From contig NZ_LUUG01000060.1 of NCBI RefSeq assembly GCF_001644035.1, positions 1 through 64,000 on the forward strand: DNA of 64,000 nucleotides, read 5' to 3'. Both the position numbers and the translations under genes were made by a program. Below are positions 46,164 through 53,991 of this stretch, piece by piece. The notes beneath the pieces are model-generated. The model had not been told where the DNA came from and ran no database searches. It saw only the letters and a program-made list of their open reading frames with translations. The DNA comes from Methylomonas methanica. Its GTDB lineage: Bacteria > Pseudomonadota > Gammaproteobacteria > Methylococcales > Methylomonadaceae. How positions within the stretch are numbered: position 1 is the stretch's first letter; each line of letters starts with the position of its first letter.

Positions 46164-46445
46164 TTAGGCATCCTCCCCGTTGTTATGAGTGGGCAATAAC
46201 AATGCGCTATGTAAGGACGGCGCTATATGTTGTGGCGTCTTTAGGGGTAATAAGCGAATCATTGCCCGACTGTTACTCGCCAATTCCCGAATCTTTTCCA
46301 GTGTCAGTGTTTCCATGATACTGAGTTGTTTCTGATTCAAACCAAAACGCCAAGCGGCTTCCAGCGCATTGCTGCGGACAGCCTCGCGGGCCAGCATCAG
46401 ATATTCAAAATTGAGTTGAGATAAATCCTCTTCCAGTGTCGACAT
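46164..46445 (-). CDS. FlhD-family activator (SetD/AcaD-like)
   Basis: 93 residues from the ATG at 46445; a GTG at 46514 would add 23 residues, but the ATG matches the FlhD N terminus. The FlhD core is EEDLSQLNFEYLMLAREAV, ALEAAWRFGLNQKQ and LTLEKIRELASNSRAMIRLL. The next gene is its FlhC partner. First gene of a four-gene leftward operon (D-C-STAS/D-C). Confidence 0.85.
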   Translation of the reverse strand: MSTLEEDLSQLNFEYLMLAREAVRSNALEAAWRFGLNQKQLSIMETLTLEKIRELASNSRAMIRLLPLKTPQHIAPSLHSALLLPTHNNGEDA

Positions 46446-46612
46446 TAGCGTTATCTCTACGTTAAGTGTTTGCTTTAGGCGATATGCTAGGGGGATCAAT
46501 TGGAAAAATCTCACACGGAAAGTGGTCTGTTTTGGGGTACCTTCCTCGCAAGACTTTGCGGGGCGTTGGCTGGAAGACGGGGAAAAACGGGATAAAACGC
46601 AAGTTGTTAGTG

Positions 46613-46638
46613 ATATTTGTGAAACATTTCACAAATAT
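46613..46638. promoter_or_regulatory. 26-bp perfect palindrome upstream of the FlhDC-like operon
   Basis: ATATTTGTGAAA (46613-46624) and TTTCACAAATAT (46627-46638) are exact reverse complements around CA. It lies about 170 bp upstream of the FlhD-like start and between this operon and radC. No T run follows on either strand, so an operator is more likely than a terminator. Confidence 0.65.
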
Positions 46639-46767
46639 TGTCTCATGATGGAGCAATGCGCCACCGTCTCAAGGACGGGGCGCTGTTATCAGATTTTTAG
46701 ATAGCCTATTGGGTAGAGATCCACGTTCTGTGTCGTGTAGATCAGCCTTGATTGCCTAAGAGCAAGC

Positions 46768-47241
46768 TCACAACAATCCATGTTCAGCGAATGAATACAC
46801 GGTTTCGCCGACGATGAAGTGATCAAGTACGCGAACGTCAATCAAGGCCAAGGCTTCTTTAAGTTTTGCTGTAATCACGCGATCGGCCTGACTGGGATCA
46901 CTAATGCCCGACGGGTGGTTATGCGCCATGATCAGAGCCGAGGAATTATAGTGCAGCGCGGCTTTGACCACTTCGCGCGGATACACGCTAGCGCCATCAA
47001 TCGTACCCCGGAATAATTCATCGCAAGCGATGACCCGATGTTGATTGTCCAAGAACAGACACAGAAATACTTCGTGCTCATACGGCGCCAATTTCAATTT
47101 AATACAGTCCTTCGCCTTGTCCGGACTGGTCAAGGGTTCGCCTCGACTAAAAGTGCGGTTGTAGATCTGAATGGCCTCCAAGATGACATCCTGTTCATCG
47201 GCCATACGGTAACGATTATTGGTTCCTCGAATGTATAACAT
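46768..47241 (-). CDS. radC: RadC/JAB-domain protein
   Basis: 157 residues, the short form without the N-terminal helix-hairpin-helix region. JAMM metal motif: the Glu in the [11 protein letters not shown] strand, then [14 protein letters not shown]. RadC proteins are common in ICEs and phages; the repair role once claimed is doubtful. GGAGAAAG precedes the ATG and is part of a switch-like leader (47244-47304). Confidence 0.9.
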   Translation of the reverse strand: MLYIRGTNNRYRMADEQDVILEAIQIYNRTFSRGEPLTSPDKAKDCIKLKLAPYEHEVFLCLFLDNQHRVIACDELFRGTIDGASVYPREVVKAALHYNSSALIMAHNHPSGISDPSQADRVITAKLKEALALIDVRVLDHFIVGETVYSFAEHGLL

Positions 47242-47268
47242 GGGCTTTCTCCGGTAATCTTAAAATTT

Positions 47269-47304
47269 GGAGAAAGCCGTCCCCTTCCGGGGTGGACTTT
47301 CTCC
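47269..47304 (-). ncRNA. Structured leader hairpin 1, before radC
   Basis: On the minus strand GGAGAAAG (47304-47297) pairs perfectly with CTTTCTCC (47276-47269) around an inner hairpin CCCC-GGAA-GGGG. The radC ribosome binding site (47252-47245) is a second GGAGAAAG, so the same CTTTCTCC arm could instead cover it. One of eleven leaders with this plan; possibly related to the published radC RNA motif. Confidence 0.7.
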
Positions 47305-47532
47305 GGAAGGGTTGTCAAAAATGTTCAAAGCCTCGTCAGCGACGCCCGCAAACGTTGGCCGTCCGCAGAAGCATCCTTCGCTAATAAAACTTAAGTTGAC
47401 GCCTTTCTTGCGTCAGGTGTTTGGGAATGGGTTTCCTCAAATATAAAAGCCCCAAGGAAACGACACAGTCCAACCCCTACAGGGATAACGGATCATCTCC
47501 CCGAGGCGGGTGATACTGGCTAGGCCAGTGGT

Positions 47533-49323
47533 TTAGTTAAAGACCTGGATAACACCGGATTGCGATGCTAAAGCCAGGTCTGTAGCCGGCGGTAGAGACC
47601 CCACCCATTCCAGCAAGCTGGATGGTTCGTTTTCCAATACCGCATCGGGATCGATGCCTCGGCTGGCAAGTACCGTGCTCATCGCCTGGGTTAATAGACG
47701 ATGGCCTTTTTCCCGTTCCGACTCTCCGCCGTGCTTGATCGCCCAAAAGGGATCGAAATGGACATGCCGGCTACTGCGTGGACACTGCTTGTTCACTTCG
47801 GTGTGAAACGCCCGATCTAAGGTCTCTGCCTGTTCGTACTGCTGCCAGAAACCTTGTCCGGCTTGACTTTCCGCCGGTGGCAACCAGCGGCGCTGGCGGC
47901 CAACCCAACGATTCATCCGGTCGATCAAGGTTTTGCTCTTCGGAAAAAAGTGAATGGTGCCGACACCCGGATAGTAGCGAACGTCAAAATAACTGCCGCC
48001 GATCCGCTTGCCGACACGAAGCGCGTGAAAATGCTGCCGAAACACCGACACCAAACTCACTTCCGCTTCGGTTTTGCCATCGAGCAAAGCAAATACCTTG
48101 TCGAAGTCGGTCAACAGACGTTCTGACTCCCAGTTCAAGCTATTTTGATAGGACTCGACTTTGTGCCCTGGCAGAACGAAACGCGTGGTTTTGATCCGCA
48201 TGCCTAAGGTGCGATGTTTATCATTGGATTTCCAGCCCATGTAAAACACCGCGTTATCGCTATAATAGCGGGTGATCAGATCGAACACATCGCACACCAT
48301 GCTCAGTTGAATTTCACCTTGCTGATCGATGATTCCTTGCAGAAAGCCATAGATATTCGGCACGGTAAATTCCAAGGTCTTAACCGCTTCAAAATCCGAC
48401 TCCAAGCGTTTTTGCGCCGCCGATGACAAGCGTGATGTGACTTGCGTGGATCGCAAAATACCGGACCAGGCACGATCTTTTAGATCGCTGTAATCGGTAT
48501 ACAGCTGAGATTTTACCCAATCCAGCGTGGTGCCAGAGGATTTGACCGCCGCATCGCCATTCAATTCACCGAGCGTTTGTCCTAGCATCTTACGATAGCG
48601 CATGGCACGGGCCTCGCTAAACACCGATTGCCGGGCCGCTTCGACGGCGGCATTGAACATCAGCACCGCATTGTCGATATAGGCATTGGCTAATGCCAGT
48701 TCATGAATGGGCTGGCAATCGCCCGCCAAATCTTCCTCGCTCACTTGATCGCGACGTAAGTCGTCGAGGATGTTGCCTAACAGCGCATCTTCAAAGGTTG
48801 AGGTTTTCTTCAACCAGACCAGGGCGATGTCCACATCCGTTTTGCGCAAGGCATCCTGGCTGGCAAACATGTCCGATAAGTATTCCACTTCGCCAAACTG
48901 TTCAACCAATCGAAGCAAATGCTTTCGTTCCTTGGAAAACGGGTTTTTCAAGGTTTCAGCATTGAGAATGGCCACGATTTCACCGTCGAACAGAATCTCC
49001 CACGCCTTCAGCACATGCTGTACGCCGTCGGCAAACGGGGGATTCATCAACACATGGGAATACAGACTGCCGCTTTTGAACTGCATAAAATCCATACCCA
49101 CTACGGCATAGCCTTGCGAACGCAAGATCGGGTGTTTACTGATATCGATTTCAATGCAATCGACTGGAATTTGCTGCCAGCGGTTATAAGGCCTGGGTTT
49201 TAATAAATGACCTTCCCCGGCAGAGGGTTCCAATACACGCACAAAATTCTTGTTCTTGAAGGTTTCCCAAGCCTTGATGCTTAACGCTTCCGGCGTTGGA
49301 TAATATTGAAGATTGTCTATCAT
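47533..49323 (-). CDS. N6-adenine methyltransferase-fold protein with DUF4942
   Basis: 596 residues. The N-terminal methyltransferase half has YPTPEALSIKAW, LEPSAGEGHLL (SAM motif I) and the catalytic MNPPFADG (about residue 92). The central and C-terminal parts match DUF4942, common in ICEs and conjugative plasmids. It might methylate element DNA against restriction, but no activity is known. A terminator and a structured leader lie upstream. Confidence 0.82.
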   Translation of the reverse strand: MIDNLQYYPTPEALSIKAWETFKNKNFVRVLEPSAGEGHLLKPRPYNRWQQIPVDCIEIDISKHPILRSQGYAVVGMDFMQFKSGSLYSHVLMNPPFADGVQHVLKAWEILFDGEIVAILNAETLKNPFSKERKHLLRLVEQFGEVEYLSDMFASQDALRKTDVDIALVWLKKTSTFEDALLGNILDDLRRDQVSEEDLAGDCQPIHELALANAYIDNAVLMFNAAVEAARQSVFSEARAMRYRKMLGQTLGELNGDAAVKSSGTTLDWVKSQLYTDYSDLKDRAWSGILRSTQVTSRLSSAAQKRLESDFEAVKTLEFTVPNIYGFLQGIIDQQGEIQLSMVCDVFDLITRYYSDNAVFYMGWKSNDKHRTLGMRIKTTRFVLPGHKVESYQNSLNWESERLLTDFDKVFALLDGKTEAEVSLVSVFRQHFHALRVGKRIGGSYFDVRYYPGVGTIHFFPKSKTLIDRMNRWVGRQRRWLPPAESQAGQGFWQQYEQAETLDRAFHTEVNKQCPRSSRHVHFDPFWAIKHGGESEREKGHRLLTQAMSTVLASRGIDPDAVLENEPSSLLEWVGSLPPATDLALASQSGVIQVFN

Positions 49324-49339
49324 GCTGATCTCCGATAAG

Positions 49340-49390
49340 ACCCCTGACGACCGATGTATCCCTGGCGGGATAAAATCATCCCGCAGGGGT
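49340..49390 (-). ncRNA. Structured leader hairpin 2, before the DUF4942 gene
   Basis: Minus strand: ACCCCTG (49390-49384) pairs with CAGGGGT (49346-49340). Inside, ATCCC and GGGAT pair around GCCA. Start codon at 49323. Same two-part plan as the radC leader. Confidence 0.6.
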
Positions 49391-49396
49391 AGTTTG

Positions 49397-49417
49397 AAAA
49401 ACTCGGCTTAACCGAGT
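49397..49417 (-). terminator. Intrinsic terminator after the 165-residue gene
   Basis: Minus strand: ACTCGG-TTAAG-CCGAGT followed by TTTT. It lies 22 bp beyond the stop of the gene at 49439-49936 and just before the leader of the DUF4942 gene. Confidence 0.75.
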
Positions 49418-49438
49418 GTCAAAAATGAAAACGGTGCG

Positions 49439-49936
49439 TCAGATCAACGCGAACCGCTTACCTTGAATGAAGTCCTGATACTGCCGGGCTTCGTTTTTTA
49501 CTTTGAACCGGGCATGCACGCTCCCGTCGATCCAGATTTCCCACGGCAAGCGGTTAAGCTCACCTCTAACCAGTTCCACCTCGCCAACCCGAAAATCATC
49601 GTGTTGGTAAAGCACCTGGCTAGGGCTATCAATGCGAACGATGCACTGATCCAATAAAGCTGGACCACCGATCTCGCCGGGTTCGATCAGCAATGGTACT
49701 TTGATGGATCCCATAGAGCGGCCGATCCAGCCGATGACATCGTGTTCATCGTGCCAGGACTGCCCGGTTTGGATGTCGCCGTAATACAGCCGAATTTTGC
49801 GTCGGCTATGGCGAAGCTGTTCCAACAACTCAACCACCGGTTCCGGTGTATCGGCGTGATAACAGGTGCCGGATGGCAAACGTTGATACTGGATGCAATG
49901 ACCCGTGCTAAAGGTGTGTTCAAAGATTTGATTCAT
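49439..49936 (-). CDS. Conserved ICE hypothetical protein, 165 residues
   Basis: Starts at the ATG at 49936 (TTGAGGACAACATC before it), MNQIFEHTFSTGHCIQYQRL. A mixed alpha/beta protein with RLYYGDIQTGQSWHDEHDVIGWIGRSMG and a C-terminal FKVKNEARQYQDFIQGKRF. No domain recognised; the GWIGRSMG segment resembles small hypothetical proteins annotated on ICEs and conjugative plasmids. Preceded by its own structured leader and followed by a terminator. Confidence 0.7.
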   Translation of the reverse strand: MNQIFEHTFSTGHCIQYQRLPSGTCYHADTPEPVVELLEQLRHSRRKIRLYYGDIQTGQSWHDEHDVIGWIGRSMGSIKVPLLIEPGEIGGPALLDQCIVRIDSPSQVLYQHDDFRVGEVELVRGELNRLPWEIWIDGSVHARFKVKNEARQYQDFIQGKRFALI

Positions 49937-49957
49937 GATGTTGTCCTCAATGAAAAA

Positions 49958-49998
49958 CGGAAACATCACGATCCCCCAGCGGGAATAGGACATTCCCG
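49958..49998 (-). ncRNA. Structured leader hairpin 3
   Basis: Minus strand: CGGGAA (49998-49993) with TTTCCG (49963-49958), one G-U pair. Inside, CCC-GCT-GGG. Start codon of the next gene at 49936. Confidence 0.55.
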
Positions 49999-50089
49999 TG
50001 TGGGTGGATAACACTGAGTGCCGAAGCGAGTGACTTGGCTAACTCAGGCTTGTACAAATTGTGCGCATAAAAACTTCAGCGCGCAGTTT

Positions 50090-50752
50090 TCAGGATTGGA
50101 TGCCCAATACAGATTTTCCCAAGGCTTGTAGTGCCAGAGGAATCAACTGATCCATATCACTCCAGTCGATACTGCCGCCGTTGGTTTCGCCTTGTTGATA
50201 GGCTTCAACTAATCCCCGGCAAACCCGCATGGCCGCTTGCTCTTTCTTCAACTGCCGTACCGAATGATCAGGTTCCGGCAGTTGTTCAACGGCAACGCTT
50301 TCCCATACCAAGCTTTCATCCTCCACTTCATGGTATTCATCGGACAATAGCGGCATGGCAGCGGTGTCATCCCAAATCGTGGCATCGTTGAATGCCTGTT
50401 CGGCAATCTGTTGTGCCGCTTCGGGACTATCCGCAGTGATACCAACCGACACCCGGTGTACATAATCGATTTCGTAGGACACTACGAAGAGCCGATTCAC
50501 AACCTCCGCCGTGACATTGGCTGAGGCGGGTTCTTCGACTGGTAATTCGGTTTCCACCGACGCACCCTCGATCAATGCGCTTTCATAAGGCTCGATTTCC
50601 TTGTTGCAATCCGGGCAGCGATCGTTACAGCCACAATCCCAACCATCCTCCCATTCGGTCTGGCAGTAAGGGCAGCGGTACTGATTCAGATAGCGAACCG
50701 CGCTGTTTTCGGCAGGGGTTGTGTCACTGCTGGATAGGTTGATTGTTTTCAT
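50090..50752 (-). CDS. Zinc-ribbon hypothetical protein, 220 residues
   Basis: The ATG at 50752 is eight nt after AGGAGG; an ATG at 50758 is too close. Near residues 28-55 it has YRCPYC ... DCGC ... CPDC, a three-part zinc ribbon. A central beta-alpha domain (RLFVVSYEIDYVHRVSVGITADSPEAAQQIAEQAF) resembles small signal-type folds found in ICE hypotheticals. The C-terminal helix ends ALGKSVLGIQS. Function unknown. Confidence 0.7.
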   Translation of the reverse strand: MKTINLSSSDTTPAENSAVRYLNQYRCPYCQTEWEDGWDCGCNDRCPDCNKEIEPYESALIEGASVETELPVEEPASANVTAEVVNRLFVVSYEIDYVHRVSVGITADSPEAAQQIAEQAFNDATIWDDTAAMPLLSDEYHEVEDESLVWESVAVEQLPEPDHSVRQLKKEQAAMRVCRGLVEAYQQGETNGGSIDWSDMDQLIPLALQALGKSVLGIQS

Positions 50753-50773
50753 GGTCATGTCCTCCTAAAAACG

Positions 50774-50806
50774 CAGGAACGACCACCCGTCAGGATGAGG
50801 TTCCCG
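50774..50806 (-). ncRNA. Structured leader hairpin 4
   Basis: Minus strand: CGGGAAC (50806-50800) with GTTCCTG (50780-50774). Inside, ATCC-TGAC-GGGT. Start codon of the zinc-ribbon gene at 50752. Confidence 0.6.
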
Positions 50807-50916
50807 CAGGTAAAAAACGCTGCTCAAAGCCGAAAATAGGCTCGCACAGCGGGGTTGAATTCACACAAAAATCGGTATATGGTGGCTAAAACTCATTAAA
50901 AAGCAGAGAAACAGCC

Positions 50917-51294
50917 ATGTTTGACGATATTTTGCGCATTTTTGATTTCCTCAGTCCTAAGCGGACGGAGGAGCTGTATCCAAGTCGAAAACCAATGGCG
51001 ATTCCTATCGACGAACCACTAAAAGTCGTTCGACATTGCCAACAAATTTTCCAAAAATTGGATGTTTTGGAAGCCGACGTGCTCAAACGGGTTGATAATC
51101 CCGAACAAGCTTGGCCGTTTCTAAACAAGATTCGACAAATTCGCCGGGAAACCCAGAACGATTTGTTGTCGCTATTGCCCGAAGGCAGCTGGGTGTTTGC
51201 TGATGAATCGAATCAACACGAGATTCCAGTTCGCCGTATCAATACGGCAACCGGAACCACGTTGCAGGTATTCAATGGCGGGCTTGCTGATTAA
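50917..51294 (+). CDS. Hypothetical protein, 125 residues
   Basis: The only rightward gene in this part of the element. AGAGAA lies before the ATG. MFDDILRIFDFLSPKRTEEL, then helices (EPLKVVRHCQQIFQKLDVLEADVLKRV) and a C-terminal beta part (GSWVFADESNQHEIPVRRIN). It ends 23 nt inside the convergent gene at 51272. Codon use is plausible but I recognise no family, so it may be a regulator or not a gene. Confidence 0.5.
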   Translation: MFDDILRIFDFLSPKRTEELYPSRKPMAIPIDEPLKVVRHCQQIFQKLDVLEADVLKRVDNPEQAWPFLNKIRQIRRETQNDLLSLLPEGSWVFADESNQHEIPVRRINTATGTTLQVFNGGLAD

Positions 51295-51808
51295 TCGGTA
51301 ACGCGTTGGCGTTACCTTTCAACGCTTCACGCAATTGAAAGACCTGTTGAGCGGTTTTGGTGGTTTTGTCATTCACCAAGCCTGAGTCGCCCACTTTTTT
51401 AGACCGCCGACGGGGTTTAGCCTCTGTTTCCGCCGAAGCAATCGTCGGTTTGATTTTCAACAGCTCTCGCTCCAATTTGGCGATTTCAATATCCGCCTCG
51501 TAGAGTTTGATTGTTTTCTGTTTGGCTTGATATTGAACTTCCAATCGCTCCAGTTCGCGATTTGTTTCACGATTACGACTCTGAATTTCCTGCCGCACCG
51601 AATCCGATATCGCCAGCCAATCCATGTCATCGCGGCTACGTGGCATGATGACCGGTAGCCGGTGTCGTGCCAAACGTTGCCCACGATAGCGGTGAAACGT
51701 TTGAACTGCGTGTTTCAATGCATTCAATAGTTGCAAGGCCGTTGCCCAAATCACCCGCAAGGCGAGGATGAACATAGCCAGTAGGATGATGCCGAAAATA
51801 AAGTTCAT
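51272..51808 (-). CDS. Membrane-anchored coiled-coil protein
   Basis: 178 residues, AAGGAGA before the ATG. One N-terminal membrane helix (IFGIILLAMFILALRVIWATAL), then a basic stretch, a long charged coiled coil (about 75-125: REIQ-type, ELERLEVQYQAKQKTIKLYEADIEIAKLERELLKI) and a basic tail (KPRRRSKK). No known family. Preceded by a leader hairpin and by copy 1 of the four-hairpin element. Confidence 0.7.
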   Translation of the reverse strand: MNFIFGIILLAMFILALRVIWATALQLLNALKHAVQTFHRYRGQRLARHRLPVIMPRSRDDMDWLAISDSVRQEIQSRNRETNRELERLEVQYQAKQKTIKLYEADIEIAKLERELLKIKPTIASAETEAKPRRRSKKVGDSGLVNDKTTKTAQQVFQLREALKGNANALPINQQARH

Positions 51809-51837
51809 TGAAGTTCTCCTTTAAAAATTTAAGAAAA

Positions 51838-51883
51838 CACTTCGAATGAACAGCACCCGGCCGGGCGATGGTCGCCCGAAGTG
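51838..51883 (-). ncRNA. Structured leader hairpin 5
   Basis: Minus strand: CACTTCG (51883-51877) with CGAAGTG (51844-51838). Inside, CCCG-GC-CGGG. Longer linkers than other copies. Start codon at 51808. Confidence 0.55.
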
Positions 51884-51923
51884 GGTTTTGATTTGCAGTG
51901 GGTAGATCCACTGCGATTTACAT

Positions 51924-52020
51924 CGGGCTTAACGCACCCGACACGATCACGGTTTAACGTGCTCGCCGCCTAAAGACGGAACGCCGACCAAAGTCGGATT
52001 CAGCATTCTGGAAAGAACGC
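51924..52020. ncRNA. Four-hairpin element, copy 1
   Basis: Plus-strand notation. Hairpin 1 CGGG-CTTAACGCA-CCCG (51924-51940); hairpin 2 CCG-CCTAAAGA-CGG (51966-51979); hairpin 3 CCGAC-CAAA-GTCGG (51984-51997); hairpin 4 TTCT/AGAA closed by GC/GC (52003-52020). Copies 2 and 3 lie at 57360-57457 and 60900-61000. The coding strand of a possible RNA is unknown; flanking genes are on minus. Confidence 0.7.
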
Positions 52021-52031
52021 ATGAAATGTCT

Positions 52032-52073
52032 GTTTGTCGAATGGGCTCCTGGAAGTAAGTGCATTCGACAAAC
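52032..52073. repeat. 12-bp perfect inverted repeat beside copy 1
   Basis: GTTTGTCGAATG (52032-52043) and CATTCGACAAAC (52062-52073) are exact reverse complements 18 nt apart. Next to it (52102-52127) is a fully symmetric hairpin, CAATCCAAGGCT/AGCCAAGGATTG. No T run. Possibly part of the same regulatory spacer. Confidence 0.6.
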
Positions 52074-52149
52074 TGCGGATTCAATCAGCTACCCGTAGCC
52101 ACAATCCAAGGCTTTAGCCAAGGATTGGACTACGAATAATTGACTGGGG

Positions 52150-53907
52150 TTAGGCTGCCAACAACAACGATTTCGAGAGTTCGAACAATTGCGCTCTCAG
52201 CTCTGAAAGGTCGTTAATGGTGATGGCAATCGGGAATAGATGGCTGACATCCAATCCCAAGCCTACGCCGACCGTTTCAATACCACTATCACGGCAACGC
52301 TGTAAGAGTTCCAGCGTGCTCAGTGACTCGTTGGGTTGGCCATCGGTTATCACCATCAATACCTTGCGCGGTTCCCGGCAACCCAGCAGCGACGCCGCAC
52401 CAAACCAAATCGCTTCGGTCATCGGCGTACTGCCGGTGGCGGCCAGCGAAAAGGCGCCAGTTCGGGCATTCACGCGTTGGCCATGTTCCAGTAATCGGAA
52501 CACCGAATCTTCGTGATGGCCTGGAAACGCTGTGACGCCAGGATTGACTCCCGGAATGCCTTCGAATGCCAAGGCCAATGCCAAAGTGGCTTCCAATGCA
52601 ATCGGCATTCGCGATCCCATCGGTTGGCCCTGGCTATCGGTCACCTGATACCCCATGCTTTCGGATTTATCGAGTAACAAATGAATCGCCGTATTGGGTG
52701 CCGCTTTGGTCTCTTTACGCTGAAACAGCTTAGTTTCGCCCAGTGGTAAACGGTGTAAACGCTTGCCATCCAGCCGCCGTCCACGACACGCATGTTGTGA
52801 GCGGTTTAAGGTTTGCGATTGCACCAGGCCTTGCAAAGCAGCACGGATTTTTCCCGATTCGCCTTGCACCTTGCGCAGTAAAAACGAACCGGACCGCTCG
52901 TCCATGGGCGGCTCGAGGCCACTGGGCATAAGCAATTCCGATACATTTTCCGCCGCCAACGACAAGGCCGATTGCAGCGATTCAAACACATCCTGCTCGA
53001 TATCACTGTCACCAGCGGACAACAGAGTTTGCAAGACGCCCATCGGATCTGCAATCTCCGCGTTTTCTTCATCTTCGCCTTGTGGGTTGGATGTAGATCT
53101 CTCGGATGGCGTTGCGGGTTCATCGTCAGAATTTTTGGGAGTCGAATCATCGTTACCCGCCGATTCTGAAGACGGATTTTCGTCAGTGTCGTTGGGCAAT
53201 CGTTCATCGGGCTCCATTTCATCCGGCTCAGGCGTGTTTTCCTCATCTTCCGATGGCTGTGCCTGATTGCGTTGCCGTTGTTGCTCGAACTCATCTTCAA
53301 TCATGGTCAGGATGCGATCAGTCAACTGCAGACAATCGGATTCCGATTGCAAACCCTGCGGCACTTCGGACAACAAGCCTTTCAACCGCGTTACCGCGCC
53401 TTTCGGAAACGCTGCTTTCAATGCCGCTTCGGTTTGCTCGACCAATGGCAATAACGCCGATTGACCCAACACCTTGGCCCGCAAATATTTCAACACGAAG
53501 CCGTACAGAATATTAGCCGGATGATCATCAATGCTATTGGCCAAAAAGTCGCCTTTGGCAATCATCTTTTCAATCATGGTGCGAATGGTCAGCCGGGTAC
53601 CTGGAAAGTCCTTGGCCAGTTCGTGCTCGATGCGAACATCTTCGATGGCATTGCATAAGCGCCGGCGCAATACCGAATGTCCAAAGCGCAACGTAAAATC
53701 CGAATAACGAATATGTGCGGCTTCGTGGGCTAAAAGGCCCCAGGCGACATTCTGATAATCCGGATCGTCGCCCTCATAGGCGGGCAGCCAAATGGTTTGA
53801 CCATCGGTTTCGGCTTTATCACCTCCGACACGGACTTTGACGCCAAAGCGATTGCCAATGGCCGCCGCAACGATGGGGAATGCATTGTGTAAGGTTCTAT
53901 TTTTCAT
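52150..53907 (-). CDS. CobT-like VWA-domain protein with HExxH
   Basis: 585 residues from the ATG at 53907. The N-terminal part has a metallopeptidase-like LLAHEAAHIRYSDF. A middle acidic Ser/Asp/Glu-rich linker (about 215-290) resembles that in CobT. The C-terminal VWA domain has the MIDAS motif DKSES and TPMTEA. With the CobS-like ATPase (56018) and DUF3150 protein it forms a MoxR/VWA-type block conserved in SXT-like ICEs. Proposed as a chaperone-like complex; the target is unknown. No cobalt chelation is implied. Confidence 0.85.
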   Translation of the reverse strand: MKNRTLHNAFPIVAAAIGNRFGVKVRVGGDKAETDGQTIWLPAYEGDDPDYQNVAWGLLAHEAAHIRYSDFTLRFGHSVLRRRLCNAIEDVRIEHELAKDFPGTRLTIRTMIEKMIAKGDFLANSIDDHPANILYGFVLKYLRAKVLGQSALLPLVEQTEAALKAAFPKGAVTRLKGLLSEVPQGLQSESDCLQLTDRILTMIEDEFEQQRQRNQAQPSEDEENTPEPDEMEPDERLPNDTDENPSSESAGNDDSTPKNSDDEPATPSERSTSNPQGEDEENAEIADPMGVLQTLLSAGDSDIEQDVFESLQSALSLAAENVSELLMPSGLEPPMDERSGSFLLRKVQGESGKIRAALQGLVQSQTLNRSQHACRGRRLDGKRLHRLPLGETKLFQRKETKAAPNTAIHLLLDKSESMGYQVTDSQGQPMGSRMPIALEATLALALAFEGIPGVNPGVTAFPGHHEDSVFRLLEHGQRVNARTGAFSLAATGSTPMTEAIWFGAASLLGCREPRKVLMVITDGQPNESLSTLELLQRCRDSGIETVGVGLGLDVSHLFPIAITINDLSELRAQLFELSKSLLLAA

Positions 53908-53925
53908 GGTGTGCTCCAAAAGTCA

Positions 53926-53962
53926 GGGCAAACCACGGCCCCAGAGGGACATGAATTTGCCC
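53926..53962 (-). ncRNA. Structured leader hairpin 6, before the VWA gene
   Basis: Minus strand: GGGCAAA (53962-53956) with TTTGCCC (53932-53926). Inside, CCC-TCT-GGG. Start codon at 53907, 18 nt on. Confidence 0.6.
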
Positions 53963-53991
53963 CAATGGGTGAAGTGTTAAATGGCGTCAGA

